Part shown: positions 8,121-16,025 of the stretch, piece after piece
Layout of the letters: the number at the start of each line of letters is the position of its first letter
Numbering within the stretch: the first letter of the stretch is position 1
Source of the DNA: Clostridiaceae bacterium
Lineage (GTDB): Bacteria > Bacillota > Clostridia > Saccharofermentanales > UBA5734
Assembly: GCA_012727965.1 (NCBI GenBank)
Contig: JAAYFZ010000233.1
Location: 1-24,443 of the forward strand
Length of the DNA stretch: 24,443 nucleotides
Reading direction: 5' to 3'
Position numbers and translations under genes: made by a program
The notes under the pieces: model-generated
Databases searched by the model: none
What the model was told of the DNA's origin: nothing
The model's input: the letters and a program-made list of their open reading frames with translations, nothing else

Positions 8121-8969
8121 TTAACCCTTGACACCGCCAAGAGCAACACCAGCTATGATGTATTTAGACAGTGAGAAGTAAACGATGAACAGAGGCAGTA
8201 CTGTCAGCGACAAACCGAGATATACCGCTCCATATTCTGTTTTGTAGATATCACCACGCAGCAAGCTGACCATGATAGGCATCGTATATTTTGAATTACT
8301 TGTCAGCAGAATAAGGGGCAGGAACAAGTTGTTCCAGCTGGCAACAAAACTAAATATGCCCTGGGTAGCCATAGCAGGCTTCATGATTGGAATAACGATA
8401 CGGTTGAAAGTATAAAACTCACCGGCACCGTCGATTCTAGCTGAATCGAGAATGTCCATCGGCAGAGTCGGAAGCATGAACTGTCTCATGAAGAAAACTG
8501 CTGCCGGCGCCGCAATCGCAGGAAGTATCAAAGCCAATAGATTATTAGTCATACCAATTCTATACATAAACTGGTAGAAACCGATACTGGTAACCTGTGC
8601 CGGAATCATCATAATTGCCATAATAACTGAGAAGAAGGCTTGGCGCATTTTCCAGTTATAAGCAATAAGACCAAAAGCCGTCAAGGCTGAAAAGTATATT
8701 GTCAATGCTGTAGCACTTACAGATATGATACTTGAATTGATGAATCCTACTATTGGATCGAAGGTCTTGCCTGTCAACACTTCGAAGTTACTCATAAGAA
8801 AGGTTGATGGCAAAAGTGATAATGATCTCTGCTGGATTTCAAATGTACTTCTTGTTGAATTAACAAGCATAATGATAAACGGCAGAAGGCTCACGATTGT
8901 TAGAAAAATCAAGATAATATAAGCAATAGTTTTGAAAGAAACGCGTCCGAAAGTTGTTGATTTTCTCAT
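8121..8969 (-). CDS. Carbohydrate ABC transporter permease, MalG-type
   Basis: A 282-residue inner-membrane permease of the CUT1 family, one half of a sugar import channel. Six hydrophobic segments are visible. The cytoplasmic EAA loop that docks the ATPase reads DSARIDGAGEFYTFNRIVIPIMKP. The C-terminus ALGGVKG is typical of MalG-like subunits. The start overlaps the stop of the preceding permease by four bases (ATGA), with AAGGAGG upstream, so the two halves are translationally coupled. It is the last gene of the importer unit and is followed by a strong terminator. No ATP-binding subunit is encoded nearby. In many Firmicutes a shared MsiK-type ATPase elsewhere on the chromosome serves such importers (established knowledge), and this is inferred here. 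Confidence 0.94.
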   Translation of the reverse strand: MRKSTTFGRVSFKTIAYIILIFLTIVSLLPFIIMLVNSTRSTFEIQQRSLSLLPSTFLMSNFEVLTGKTFDPIVGFINSSIISVSATALTIYFSALTAFGLIAYNWKMRQAFFSVIMAIMMIPAQVTSIGFYQFMYRIGMTNNLLALILPAIAAPAAVFFMRQFMLPTLPMDILDSARIDGAGEFYTFNRIVIPIMKPAMATQGIFSFVASWNNLFLPLILLTSNSKYTMPIMVSLLRGDIYKTEYGAVYLGLSLTVLPLFIVYFSLSKYIIAGVALGGVKG

Positions 8970-9940
8970 GACTTCGCCTCCTTCATTGCCTTTTTATACT
9001 CTTTGAGCATTTGTTTACGAGATTTTCTAGCTGCCACTTCATCTTTGTCTCGCATTATGAAGAATACTATCATAGAGAAGAAGGCAATAATCGCAAACAT
9101 GATCATACTGGCTGCTGAAGCTCGATTATACATATAACTGCCGCTGAAAGCCTGATTGTATATGAAAACATTTGTTGTCAATGTCGCATTGTCAGGACCA
9201 CCCATCATGAATAGTCTTGGAATATCGAACATATTCAAACCACCAATCATGCTGGTTATCAACGTATACAGTAGAATTGTCTTGAGGTTGGGGATCGTTA
9301 CCAGGAAAAACATCTGGACCGAATTGGCACCGTCACACTCGGCTGCTTCATAGATTTCAGGGCTGATACCCAGGACACCTGAAATAAGAATCAGCATAGT
9401 GTAGCCATACCACTGCCAGAATTGGATGAAGGCAACGATATACCGGGCCACATTCTTCTTAACAAGGAAGTTAAATGGCTCATCGACGATACCCAGTCTC
9501 TGAATCAAGTCATTTGCAGGGCTCATCGGATATTGGAAAAGAGAGTTGAAAAGAATAGCAATGGTCGCGGCTGTAATAATGTTAGGCATATAGAAGACAA
9601 CCTTGAAGAAGCCTTGACCTGCTAGTTTGGATCCTCTTGATGTAAACCAGGCGGTTAGCAGAAGAGCTAGACCGATCTGTGGGATGAAGTTCATGATCCA
9701 AATATGGACTGTGTTTTTTAGTGATATTTTGAATGATGGGTTATTTATGATCAATTTAAAATTCTGCAGCGGATCCTCTAAAAATTTAAAGTCAGTTTTG
9801 CCGAGGCCCTTGAGGTCGGTAAAACCTATAATCGCTGTATATATAGTTGGATATAAAGAAAAAATCAGAAACGCCACTAAAAACGGAATGCTGAATATAT
9901 AACCATATTTAGCATAGCTTATTCCTTTATGGCTTCTCAT
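8966..9940 (-). CDS. Carbohydrate ABC transporter permease, MalF-type
   Basis: A 324-residue permease of the CUT1 family that pairs with the MalG-type subunit encoded directly after it. The first helix starts near residue 13 (YIFSIPFLVAFLIFSLYP), with five more helices behind it. The EAA loop reads YEAAECDGANSVQMFFLVTIPNLK. A basic tail rich in Lys and Arg follows the last helix. GGAAGGAG stands nine bases before the ATG. The gene lies 120 bases after the solute-binding protein gene, and the gap contains a stable hairpin that could lower permease expression relative to the binding protein. Confidence 0.94.
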   Translation of the reverse strand: MRSHKGISYAKYGYIFSIPFLVAFLIFSLYPTIYTAIIGFTDLKGLGKTDFKFLEDPLQNFKLIINNPSFKISLKNTVHIWIMNFIPQIGLALLLTAWFTSRGSKLAGQGFFKVVFYMPNIITAATIAILFNSLFQYPMSPANDLIQRLGIVDEPFNFLVKKNVARYIVAFIQFWQWYGYTMLILISGVLGISPEIYEAAECDGANSVQMFFLVTIPNLKTILLYTLITSMIGGLNMFDIPRLFMMGGPDNATLTTNVFIYNQAFSGSYMYNRASAASMIMFAIIAFFSMIVFFIMRDKDEVAARKSRKQMLKEYKKAMKEAKS

Positions 9941-9980
9941 GAGCGCTCACTCCTTCCAGCAGTTTTGTTTAGAACGACAG

Positions 9981-10016
9981 GGATAGGGGGACGGCAGGAA
10001 TGCCATCCACCTATCC
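9981..10016 (-). promoter_or_regulatory. Intercistronic hairpin between binding protein and permease genes
   Basis: A 16-bp imperfect stem (outer arms GGATAGG / CCTATCC, inner GGCA / TGCC, two non-Watson-Crick positions) around a 4-base loop. It lies 45 bases after the binding-protein stop and 40 bases before the permease start. It is not followed by a T run on the minus strand, so it is more likely an mRNA-stabilising or attenuating element than a full terminator. Such hairpins are common after binding-protein genes in importer operons. Confidence 0.5.
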
Positions 10017-10060
10017 GCATAACTAATCGTTATTTACTGTCATTCGAATATTGTTGATAA

Positions 10061-11479
10061 TTACTCGACGATTACGTCCAGATTGTCTGCAACATTCTGC
10101 TTGAAGGTTGCGATTGCGTCTTCACGAGATTTCTCGCCAGCTACATAAGCACGGACCTGATCACGCCAGTTGGAGTTAATTGTTTCGTCATACTGTGTCA
10201 GGTTTTTGCCGTTAGCAAATGCATTAGCAGGAATGAATACGTCGAACATATTCTGACCGCCGAGGAAGTCAAGCTCGCCATTGCTCTTAGCCATTACTGT
10301 GCCTGAAGCAACTGAGTCTTTTGTTCCGCCTTCGCCATTCAGTGTTCCATTAGCCCACATATACTGGAGGCCTTCTTCTGAACTGTCAAGTGTAACCCAC
10401 TCAATGATGTCTGCAACAACTTCTGCTTTGGCTGTGTCTTTGTTAGCCAGCAGCCATGTGCCGCCCCAGAAGAAACCTACTGGTGGTTCAGCAACTGCCC
10501 AGTCGCCATATGTGCCTTCGCCAGGAGCTTCGCCGCCGCTGTTGCCAGCCATGACGTAGTTGATCAGCCATGCAGGACCGAAGAAACCGAATACAGGTTT
10601 CGGGCCTTCACCCTTCATGTCAGCAAACCAAGGATCCTGCCAGTCTGTTGTCTCATTCATGAAACCTTTGTCTTTTAGTGTCTTAGCGATGTCAAGGAAT
10701 TCTTCACGGTTAGGATCGAGGTTCAGCTTGCCGTCAACAACCCAGCCCTTTTCAGAACTGTTCTCAACTGCGTGCCATACGTCGCCGTCGCCTGATACCA
10801 TTGAAATGCCTTCTGCTGCCATCTCTTCGGCTGCTGCGAAGAATGTATCCCAGCCTGGACCGACTTTCTTAGAAATTTCTGCCGGATCGTCTGTGCCCCA
10901 TACCTGCTCAGCCAGTGAACGACGATAAATGAAAGCGCCGCCTGTTGCCTGATAACCAAGACCTACGAGCTTGCCGTCAGGATTGGTGCCGATATCGACA
11001 GTGTACTGAGCGATGTCAGCTTCTTCGAGCTTAGCAGCTACGTCGATGCCGAGATCTTCATAAGGCATTGCAAACTGATAAGCATCGCCCTGTGAATATT
11101 TAAGAATGAAAGCTGCTTCTGCACAATAGATGTCAGGAGCATCAGCGCCGCCGCCGGCCAGAGCCTGGTCGAGTGCTGGCTGATAAGCGCCATCTGTTGT
11201 AGCAATGATAGTAGCATTCAGTTCATACTTCTCTGCTACTTCTGGATTGAAATCGAGGTATCTCTGGATCATTCCAGGAACTTCGTCTGTAAATGCATAC
11301 AGATTAATTTTTTCTTTGTCTCCTGAGGGAGCTGTTGTAGTTTCTTCAGGAGCAGCTGTTGTTGTCTCGCCGTTATCGGCAGGAGCTGCTGTTGTCGTAG
11401 TGGTATCAGTTCCGCCGCCGCAGGCAGCAAGTCCGATGACCAGAACGAGAGCTAATAGCAATGATAGTGCTTTTTTCAT
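10061..11479 (-). CDS. Sugar ABC transporter substrate-binding lipoprotein
   Basis: A 472-residue binding lipoprotein that feeds the two permeases downstream. The signal peptide ends in a lipobox GLAAC with Cys 20, followed by a Thr/Ala-rich spacer (about 24-53) and then the periplasmic-binding-protein fold, beginning INLYAFTDEVPGMIQRYL. The open frame runs 45 codons further upstream, but the chosen ATG at 11479 has GGAGG six bases before it and begins a canonical MKKALSLLLAL signal, so the extension is rejected. It is preceded by a 372-base gap with two operator-like sites and an A/G-rich leader. Adjacent to a ROK regulator, it is inferred to bind a di- or oligosaccharide, possibly chitobiose. 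The specificity is not readable from motifs. Confidence 0.93.
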   Translation of the reverse strand: MKKALSLLLALVLVIGLAACGGGTDTTTTTAAPADNGETTTAAPEETTTAPSGDKEKINLYAFTDEVPGMIQRYLDFNPEVAEKYELNATIIATTDGAYQPALDQALAGGGADAPDIYCAEAAFILKYSQGDAYQFAMPYEDLGIDVAAKLEEADIAQYTVDIGTNPDGKLVGLGYQATGGAFIYRRSLAEQVWGTDDPAEISKKVGPGWDTFFAAAEEMAAEGISMVSGDGDVWHAVENSSEKGWVVDGKLNLDPNREEFLDIAKTLKDKGFMNETTDWQDPWFADMKGEGPKPVFGFFGPAWLINYVMAGNSGGEAPGEGTYGDWAVAEPPVGFFWGGTWLLANKDTAKAEVVADIIEWVTLDSSEEGLQYMWANGTLNGEGGTKDSVASGTVMAKSNGELDFLGGQNMFDVFIPANAFANGKNLTQYDETINSNWRDQVRAYVAGEKSREDAIATFKQNVADNLDVIVE

Positions 11480-11662
11480 GTTCGTTCCTCCATTTTTTTC
11501 TTTTTTTCCTCGCTTTGCTGAATGCTGGCACATGCAGCAAGGTGGGTAAACGAGGTTAACTAACCTTGTCTCTATTTTCACGTTCGAAACGTTTAGACTC
11601 AAGTCACAAAACAACTAATCTTAATGCACTGTTTTTGTGCATATTGTCATGCATGTAATAAT

Positions 11663-11691
11663 ATTATCATTTACTAAAACGGTTTCAGTAA
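11663..11691 (-). promoter_or_regulatory. Candidate promoter with overlapping operator for the importer operon
   Basis: On the minus strand TTACTG (11686-11691) and GATAAT (11663-11668) are separated by 17 bases. The -35 is weak (two of six consensus bases) and the -10 is good (five of six). The near-perfect palindrome at 11671-11691 fills the spacer and -35, which is the position expected for a repressor site. The ROK protein encoded just upstream is the obvious candidate to bind it (inference). Confidence 0.4.
11672..11691. promoter_or_regulatory. Operator-like palindrome, copy 1
   Basis: The sequence TACTAAAACGGTTTCAGTAA is palindromic about its central G (position 11681), with one mismatched pair across 21 bp when 11671 is included. 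It matches copy 2 at 17 of 20 positions. Confidence 0.5.
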
Positions 11692-11749
11692 TTGTTTGTT
11701 CACACATTTTATAACATGTTCACAAACTCCAATGTTTGTTAAGGCTTGA

Positions 11750-11769
11750 TACTAATACGTTTTCGGTAA
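11750..11769. promoter_or_regulatory. Operator-like site, copy 2
   Basis: The sequence TACTAATACGTTTTCGGTAA is in the same orientation as copy 1, 78 bp away, with 17 of 20 identities. It is less palindromic than copy 1. It lies between the ROK terminator and the importer promoter, so the pair may allow cooperative or looped binding. Confidence 0.45.
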
Positions 11770-11773
11770 ATTG

Positions 11774-11809
11774 TTAACAGGCTGTTTGCTTGTTCAAACA
11801 GCCTGTTAA
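11774..11809 (-). terminator. Terminator after the ROK regulator gene
   Basis: A perfect 15-bp stem (TTAACAGGCTGTTTG / CAAACAGCCTGTTAA) with a 6-base loop, 43 bases beyond the ROK stop on the minus strand and followed there by CAATTT. The T tract is short, but the stem is very stable. It separates the ROK gene from the importer operon. Confidence 0.65.
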
Positions 11810-11851
11810 TCCAGTAGACGATTAATTTATTTCCAGGAAAAATGTAATATT

Positions 11852-13090
11852 TTACATTGAGTCATTTTTTAACTCATTTTCAATTGTAGCAAAGTATTTT
11901 TTCTTAAGCAGGGTCGATCCGCCTCTGGCAGCCAGAACACTGAGTTCTCTTCTATCATATTCAGTACGGAAAATGCCATTTTGCGGGTAATATCTAAACT
12001 CTTGCAATTCCTTTATCAGGCATTGATCGAAAAAATCATCAGCATAAGCAAAATCACCTTGGAAAACAACTATGTCGGGGTTATATGACAAAGAAATATT
12101 ATGCAGGGCAATCGCGAATCTATGGGCAAGATAAGAAACTGCAGCTCTTGCAGCTTCATTTCCTTGTTCAGAGTGCTCGAACAACTCAGGGAATGTAATA
12201 TTCGCAGCAAGCTGTTCTTCTCCCTGTTCCTGAAGAATACTCTTTACTCTGCCTATACTGACCATAATCTCAAGGCAACCTTTCTTACCACAGTTACAGA
12301 CAGCCTGATCAGAATCACTTATTGTCATATGTCCGATTTCTCCAATCAGAGAATCCTTGCCATTTAACACATGTCCACTATCGATCAGGCATGCAGATAT
12401 TCCCCAGGTCGAGAAAATGGTAAGAACTCTCTGCCTGTTTAGTTCAGGCCAGTCAAGAAGGGTAGCTCTGCCAACAGCTTTGCCTGCATTTTCAACATAA
12501 CAGACTATCTTACTGCCGAAAATTCTCCTGATATATTTCTCCAGATCAATATTGCTGCCCCATCCAGGTGATTGGGAATTATACAATAATTTATTTGACT
12601 TATAATCAACTGTACCTGCTGTTGATAGCTCCACACCATATACATGCTTGAAATCCAGACCTTCTTCACCGAGGTAATCCTTGAGGATTTTCTTAAGATA
12701 GGTGAAGACTCTGTCCAGATCCTGTTCAAGCTCGTGTTCATAGTGCTTGATATTGTAAACATCACCCACCAGATATGACATGGCCAGTGTAATACGCCCT
12801 GGCCATAGAGCTATGCATACTATGGGGCGTCGATCAGCCAGAGTGAAGCATTCCGGCTTCTTACCGCCCATCCGCGACGCATCAACAAGGCCTGCAGACC
12901 GCAAAATACCGCCGTCACAGAAATACTGGAGTGTCCGCATTATAGTTGGTTTGCTGATGCCTGTTGCGGACTGAACATCCATTGCTGTTTTTTTCTCTCC
13001 TGTTTTAAAAACATCAAGAATCCGCTGTCTGTTTAGCAACTTGATGTCTGCAGGAGATGCAACCTTGTCGACCTGAGCCTTCTTAGCCAT
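11852..13090 (-). CDS. ROK-family transcriptional regulator (NagC/XylR type)
   Basis: A 412-residue repressor of the ROK family: an N-terminal winged helix-turn-helix (about residues 20-70, including AMDVQSATGISKPTIMRTLQ) joined to a sugar-kinase-like sensor domain. The zinc site typical of ROK proteins is present: GEIGHMTI (His 254) and CNCGKKGCLE with Cys 265, 267 and 272. The N-terminal DNA-binding domain and the context indicate a regulator rather than a sugar kinase. AGAGGG lies five bases before the ATG. The gene directly precedes an importer and chitobiose-type phosphorylase on the same strand, so it is inferred to repress them and to be released by GlcNAc, GlcNAc-6-phosphate or a related sugar. 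Candidate operators lie in the gap downstream. Which ligand it senses cannot be read from the sequence. Confidence 0.92.
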   Translation of the reverse strand: MAKKAQVDKVASPADIKLLNRQRILDVFKTGEKKTAMDVQSATGISKPTIMRTLQYFCDGGILRSAGLVDASRMGGKKPECFTLADRRPIVCIALWPGRITLAMSYLVGDVYNIKHYEHELEQDLDRVFTYLKKILKDYLGEEGLDFKHVYGVELSTAGTVDYKSNKLLYNSQSPGWGSNIDLEKYIRRIFGSKIVCYVENAGKAVGRATLLDWPELNRQRVLTIFSTWGISACLIDSGHVLNGKDSLIGEIGHMTISDSDQAVCNCGKKGCLEIMVSIGRVKSILQEQGEEQLAANITFPELFEHSEQGNEAARAAVSYLAHRFAIALHNISLSYNPDIVVFQGDFAYADDFFDQCLIKELQEFRYYPQNGIFRTEYDRRELSVLAARGGSTLLKKKYFATIENELKNDSM

Positions 13091-13262
13091 TTCTACCCTC
13101 TATTCTGATTTATACATATAATGAAATCTTATTTGCTTTCAGTTGTACCATATAATTGCTCAATTTATAATCAGTCGATATGCACAAACAGCAATATGGT
13201 TTTTCATACTAATAGTAAGTTTTCTTCTTAGAACGATGGAAAAAGACACCTCTTCGAACAAC

Positions 13263-14036
13263 TCAGAGTTCCTGCAGGCACTCGGACTTTGCATAGCTGC
13301 CCTCAGTAACGAAAATACCAGGTATCTTGGGCAGCTGAAGATAAACCTTGATCTCGGCAGCATATCTAATTAAACCATCATAGTCAACAAGGCGAATATA
13401 TCCATACTTCTTGAAAAATATTTTATGCTCGCGAAGCCCAGAAGGCGGCTCCTCAATTTGACTGATCTCGCCTTTTGCCAGAAGATCCCGATACTCATGT
13501 ATACAGACATCTGCTTGGTCATGAAGCCTTTGTATCAGATTCTTGACCTGAATAAATGAGCCTACATGATTTACATAGAGCAGAAACTGAATCAGGCAGC
13601 CGATAATATAAACAATGCTGATATTAGCTGATATGACCTGACGGCTGCTAAGTGATGTCTTCATGAAGGACAATGTCATTATTGAATAGATGAAACCACC
13701 GAGAAAGATGCCCAAGGTCCTGACCGTTTCATCATCTGTCAAAAAATTTCTTATAACTCGCGGCGAGTATTGCGAAGAATAGGTCGTTAAAACAACCATA
13801 GTCGTAGAAAACGTGAATATAGTCATAGTAAGCATCGCCGCCGATGTTATACTCAGAATTGTATGCGCCAGATCTAGTCCGGTAAGCATGAAGCTAGGAA
13901 GCAGTTCATTTGCTGTGATCCAGCGGCCGGAATCGAATATGCCTGTAATCACTGCCAGCATAAAAGACATTAGCATGATGACAGCTGGTTCCAGCCAGAA
14001 GCTATACTTGATTCGCAGCCATATTTTTCTAACCAT
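13263..14036 (-). CDS. DUF2254 membrane protein, C-terminally truncated
   Basis: A 257-residue fragment of a DUF2254 (PF10011) integral membrane protein of unknown function. It shows the family hallmark from MTIFTFSTTMVVLTTYSSQY through SPRVIRNFLTDDETVRTLGIFLG, several membrane helices, and a soluble segment up to PGIFVTEGSY. Family members are usually over 400 residues, so about 150 C-terminal residues (normally containing an ALSPGINDP-like motif) are missing. Just after the stop, another frame of the same strand (13160-13270) encodes a segment reading ELFEEVSFSIVLRRKLTIS, which vaguely resembles the next part of the family; this suggests a frameshift followed by further loss. The ATG at 14036 is preferred over an upstream GTG because GGAGGG lies five bases before it. 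It follows the ABC permease by 27 bases and is probably co-transcribed with it. It is likely a decaying gene. Confidence 0.75.
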   Translation of the reverse strand: MVRKIWLRIKYSFWLEPAVIMLMSFMLAVITGIFDSGRWITANELLPSFMLTGLDLAHTILSITSAAMLTMTIFTFSTTMVVLTTYSSQYSPRVIRNFLTDDETVRTLGIFLGGFIYSIMTLSFMKTSLSSRQVISANISIVYIIGCLIQFLLYVNHVGSFIQVKNLIQRLHDQADVCIHEYRDLLAKGEISQIEEPPSGLREHKIFFKKYGYIRLVDYDGLIRYAAEIKVYLQLPKIPGIFVTEGSYAKSECLQEL

Positions 14037-14063
14037 TGTGCCCTCCACGTCTTATTAAACAGT

Positions 14064-14861
14064 CTAAATCGGCAGCTGTCTCCGTCTGAAGATAAGAACT
14101 GAGGCTATAAACAAAACAATAACCAGAGCTATATAGATCAGGTTGATCGTCCAGTCCATATCTCCCCGTACCAGTTCGATAGGATCATACCAGCCGAACA
14201 AAGAAAATTTCTTGAGAACTTCCAGATCCTTCGATGTGCCTCCGAGCATATTGGCCAGCAAAAAAACAATCGGCAAGCCTGCACCGAAACCAGTTGAGAG
14301 ACTACTATCATTAAACAGGCAGGAGAAGAAGAAACAAATCATCATAACCGACATGGAAACAAGCATAGTAGTTATATTCAGCTGAAGAAACATATCCATA
14401 TCCAGCAGACCTGGAAGCAACAACTCACTCGTTGCTACCCCTACACCAAAAACAGCTGCAAACAAAGCAATAACAGAAATCAAAGCATACAAGCCTTGTG
14501 TCACAATTATCCTTGTTCGTGAAACAGGTGTCGATAAATAACTGGCAAAAGACCCGTTGTCGACTTTTTTTGCCACCAGTCGATTGCCAAGGATTATGCA
14601 GTAGACCATCGGCATGCTCTGCATAAGAAGACCATAAAGCCAGCTGGCCAGATAGCTTGTGAGATCAGTTATGAATTGAGAGAAGCCCATAGCGGTCATA
14701 AGGTCAGCTGGGAAAAGCTCAAGCATCGATGTGATCGCTTCCATGTCATCCGGATCAAACATAGCGATCATTATTGTAATATACATAGTAAGCACAGCAA
14801 AGAATATCAACAGCAGGAGCCAGTTTTTCTTGAATGAATGTTTGAACAATGCAGTACTCAT
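14064..14861 (-). CDS. ABC-2 type transporter permease
   Basis: A 265-residue permease with six hydrophobic segments. It has the pattern of ABC-2 exporters: an N-terminal helix (WLLLLIFFAVLTMYITIMIAMF), an extracellular segment, the cytoplasmic KKVDNGSFASYLSTPVSRTRIIVTQ loop and four further helices, ending with FRRRQLPI. Its ATG overlaps the stop of the ATPase gene by one base, in the form ATGA, so the two are coupled. The pair would form an efflux pump for a drug, peptide or lipid. The substrate is not deducible. The closest visible type is the bacitracin/daunorubicin-like exporter group, on architecture alone. Confidence 0.88.
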   Translation of the reverse strand: MSTALFKHSFKKNWLLLLIFFAVLTMYITIMIAMFDPDDMEAITSMLELFPADLMTAMGFSQFITDLTSYLASWLYGLLMQSMPMVYCIILGNRLVAKKVDNGSFASYLSTPVSRTRIIVTQGLYALISVIALFAAVFGVGVATSELLLPGLLDMDMFLQLNITTMLVSMSVMMICFFFSCLFNDSSLSTGFGAGLPIVFLLANMLGGTSKDLEVLKKFSLFGWYDPIELVRGDMDWTINLIYIALVIVLFIASVLIFRRRQLPI

Positions 14862-15763
14862 CAGTTCTGACCTCCCTTCTGATAGAAGCGCATAAACAGT
14901 TCCTCAAGGGTCTGGCTGCGCTGACCAAGATCATATATGTTGTAGGCAGATATTGTTTTAAGAAACTTGTCGACAGCATCGCCCGGTACCATAACTTCAA
15001 TACTATCGACGTCATCACCGGCATTAAGAGTGAATTTAGCTTCTGTAAGAGACTTCGCCAGCAAAGCTCGATCAATTGAGCGCAGCACATATTTTCGCTG
15101 ACGGCTGCTCTGAAGTTCAGCAGCTGCTGCCTTGTGGATTATACGGCCCTCTCTGATGATCAGAACATCATCACAGGTTTTCTCAACCTCTTCGAAGCTA
15201 TGACTGGACATCAGAATAGTTTTCCCTTCAGACTTTTCTCTGCGGATCAGCTCTACAAATCTATTTTGCATCAGCGGATCTAGCCCGCTCGTTGGTTCAT
15301 CAAGTATTAGCACCTGGGGATTATGCATAAATGCAGCTACTATGCCAAGCTTCTGTTTCATGCCCTTGGAAAACTTATTGATCTTACCTCTGGGATCAAG
15401 CTCAAACATATCAATAAGCTCTTGCTGACGACTGCCGAAGCCGCCATTGCCGCCGCCTCTCATATCATGAATGAAACGTAGATACTCGTCACCTCGCATT
15501 TTGTCAGGGAATGAAATCTCTCCAGGTATGTAACCAAGAAATCTCTGGATCTCAGGAGCATTTTCACGACAGTCAAGACCACGAATCTTGCAACTGCCGC
15601 TGTCAGGATGCATGAATCCCAGCAACGCTCTGATCGTAGTTGTCTTACCCGCTCCATTCGGACCAAGATAGCCTACGACCTCGCCCTCTCTTATCGTGAA
15701 GTCGAGTTCAAATACACCTTTTCCACTTGGATATGTCAGAGTCAGTTTTTGTACTTCGATCAT
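14861..15763 (-). CDS. ABC transporter ATP-binding protein (ABC-2 exporter type)
   Basis: A 300-residue ATPase of the DRR/BcrA-like exporter class. Walker A is GPNGAGKT (residues 34-41), the signature loop is FSKGMKQKLG, Walker B is VLILDEPTSGLDPL, and the switch region is MSSHSFEEV. A C-terminal regulatory extension of about 90 residues ends LEELFMRFYQKGG, usual for this class. The open frame can be extended 11 codons to a TTG, but the ATG at 15763 begins the normal MIEVQKLTLTY start and has GGAAGGAG ten bases upstream, so it is chosen. It is the first gene of a three-gene unit with the permease and the DUF2254 fragment, and a good promoter stands about 62 bases before it. Confidence 0.95.
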   Translation of the reverse strand: MIEVQKLTLTYPSGKGVFELDFTIREGEVVGYLGPNGAGKTTTIRALLGFMHPDSGSCKIRGLDCRENAPEIQRFLGYIPGEISFPDKMRGDEYLRFIHDMRGGGNGGFGSRQQELIDMFELDPRGKINKFSKGMKQKLGIVAAFMHNPQVLILDEPTSGLDPLMQNRFVELIRREKSEGKTILMSSHSFEEVEKTCDDVLIIREGRIIHKAAAAELQSSRQRKYVLRSIDRALLAKSLTEAKFTLNAGDDVDSIEVMVPGDAVDKFLKTISAYNIYDLGQRSQTLEELFMRFYQKGGQN

Positions 15764-15824
15764 GGTGTCAATACTCCTTCCGTCCTGATAATACAAAACG
15801 ATGGTACTAATGTCTTATTACTGA

Positions 15825-15853
15825 ATTCTATTCCTGAAGATTCTATTTGTAAA
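15825..15853 (-). promoter_or_regulatory. Sigma-A-type promoter of the ABC exporter operon
   Basis: On the minus strand TTTACA (15848-15853, five of six) and TAGAAT (15825-15830, five of six) are separated by exactly 17 bases. The -10 lies about 62 bases before the ATPase start. It is one of the best promoter matches in the window. Confidence 0.6.
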
Positions 15854-16025
15854 TCAAAGCTGAAAAGTTAGGTATGGATGTCCAATAACAGTTTCGTAAC
15901 TTTGTCGATTTTCGCAACAGCATATTTCTGTTATTATCTATTCAGTATAACTTGACATATAAACAAATCAGCCGCAAGAAGCTGAGATTGAAAGATAGAT
16001 ACAAAATGAAATGGAGCTTATCCAA

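Larger units (their letters stand above)
11480..11851 (-). promoter_or_regulatory. Regulatory gap between the ROK gene and the importer operon
   Basis: A 372-base stretch without a gene. In transcription order on the minus strand it holds the ROK terminator (11774-11809), an operator-like site (11750-11769), two direct TGTTCACA repeats (11697-11704 and 11717-11724, 20 bp apart), a second operator-like site (11672-11691), a possible -10 GATAAT (11663-11668), and a long A/T-rich leader of roughly 175 bases that includes a small ATGCAC/GTGCAT hairpin and an A/G-rich ribosome-binding region. No open frame with a credible start is seen. Confidence 0.6.

Noticed and set aside
11584..11597. A catabolite-responsive (cre) element reading TCGAAACGTTTAGA
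   Set aside because: It resembles the half sites of the operator pair but does not fit the cre consensus TGWNANCGNTNNCA at its outer positions, so it is not called as a feature.
11480..11614. A 45-codon extension of the binding protein upstream of its MKKAL start
   Set aside because: The extension is not signal-peptide-like, and a good GGAGG lies directly before the ATG at 11479.
13143..13373. A 76-codon plus-strand open frame in the gap before the ROK gene
   Set aside because: It overlaps the end of the DUF2254 gene antisense, and shows no credible ribosome site or domain.
15764..15796. TTG start for the ABC ATPase, 11 codons upstream
   Set aside because: The ATG at 15763 begins the typical MIEV sequence and has GGAAGGAG upstream.
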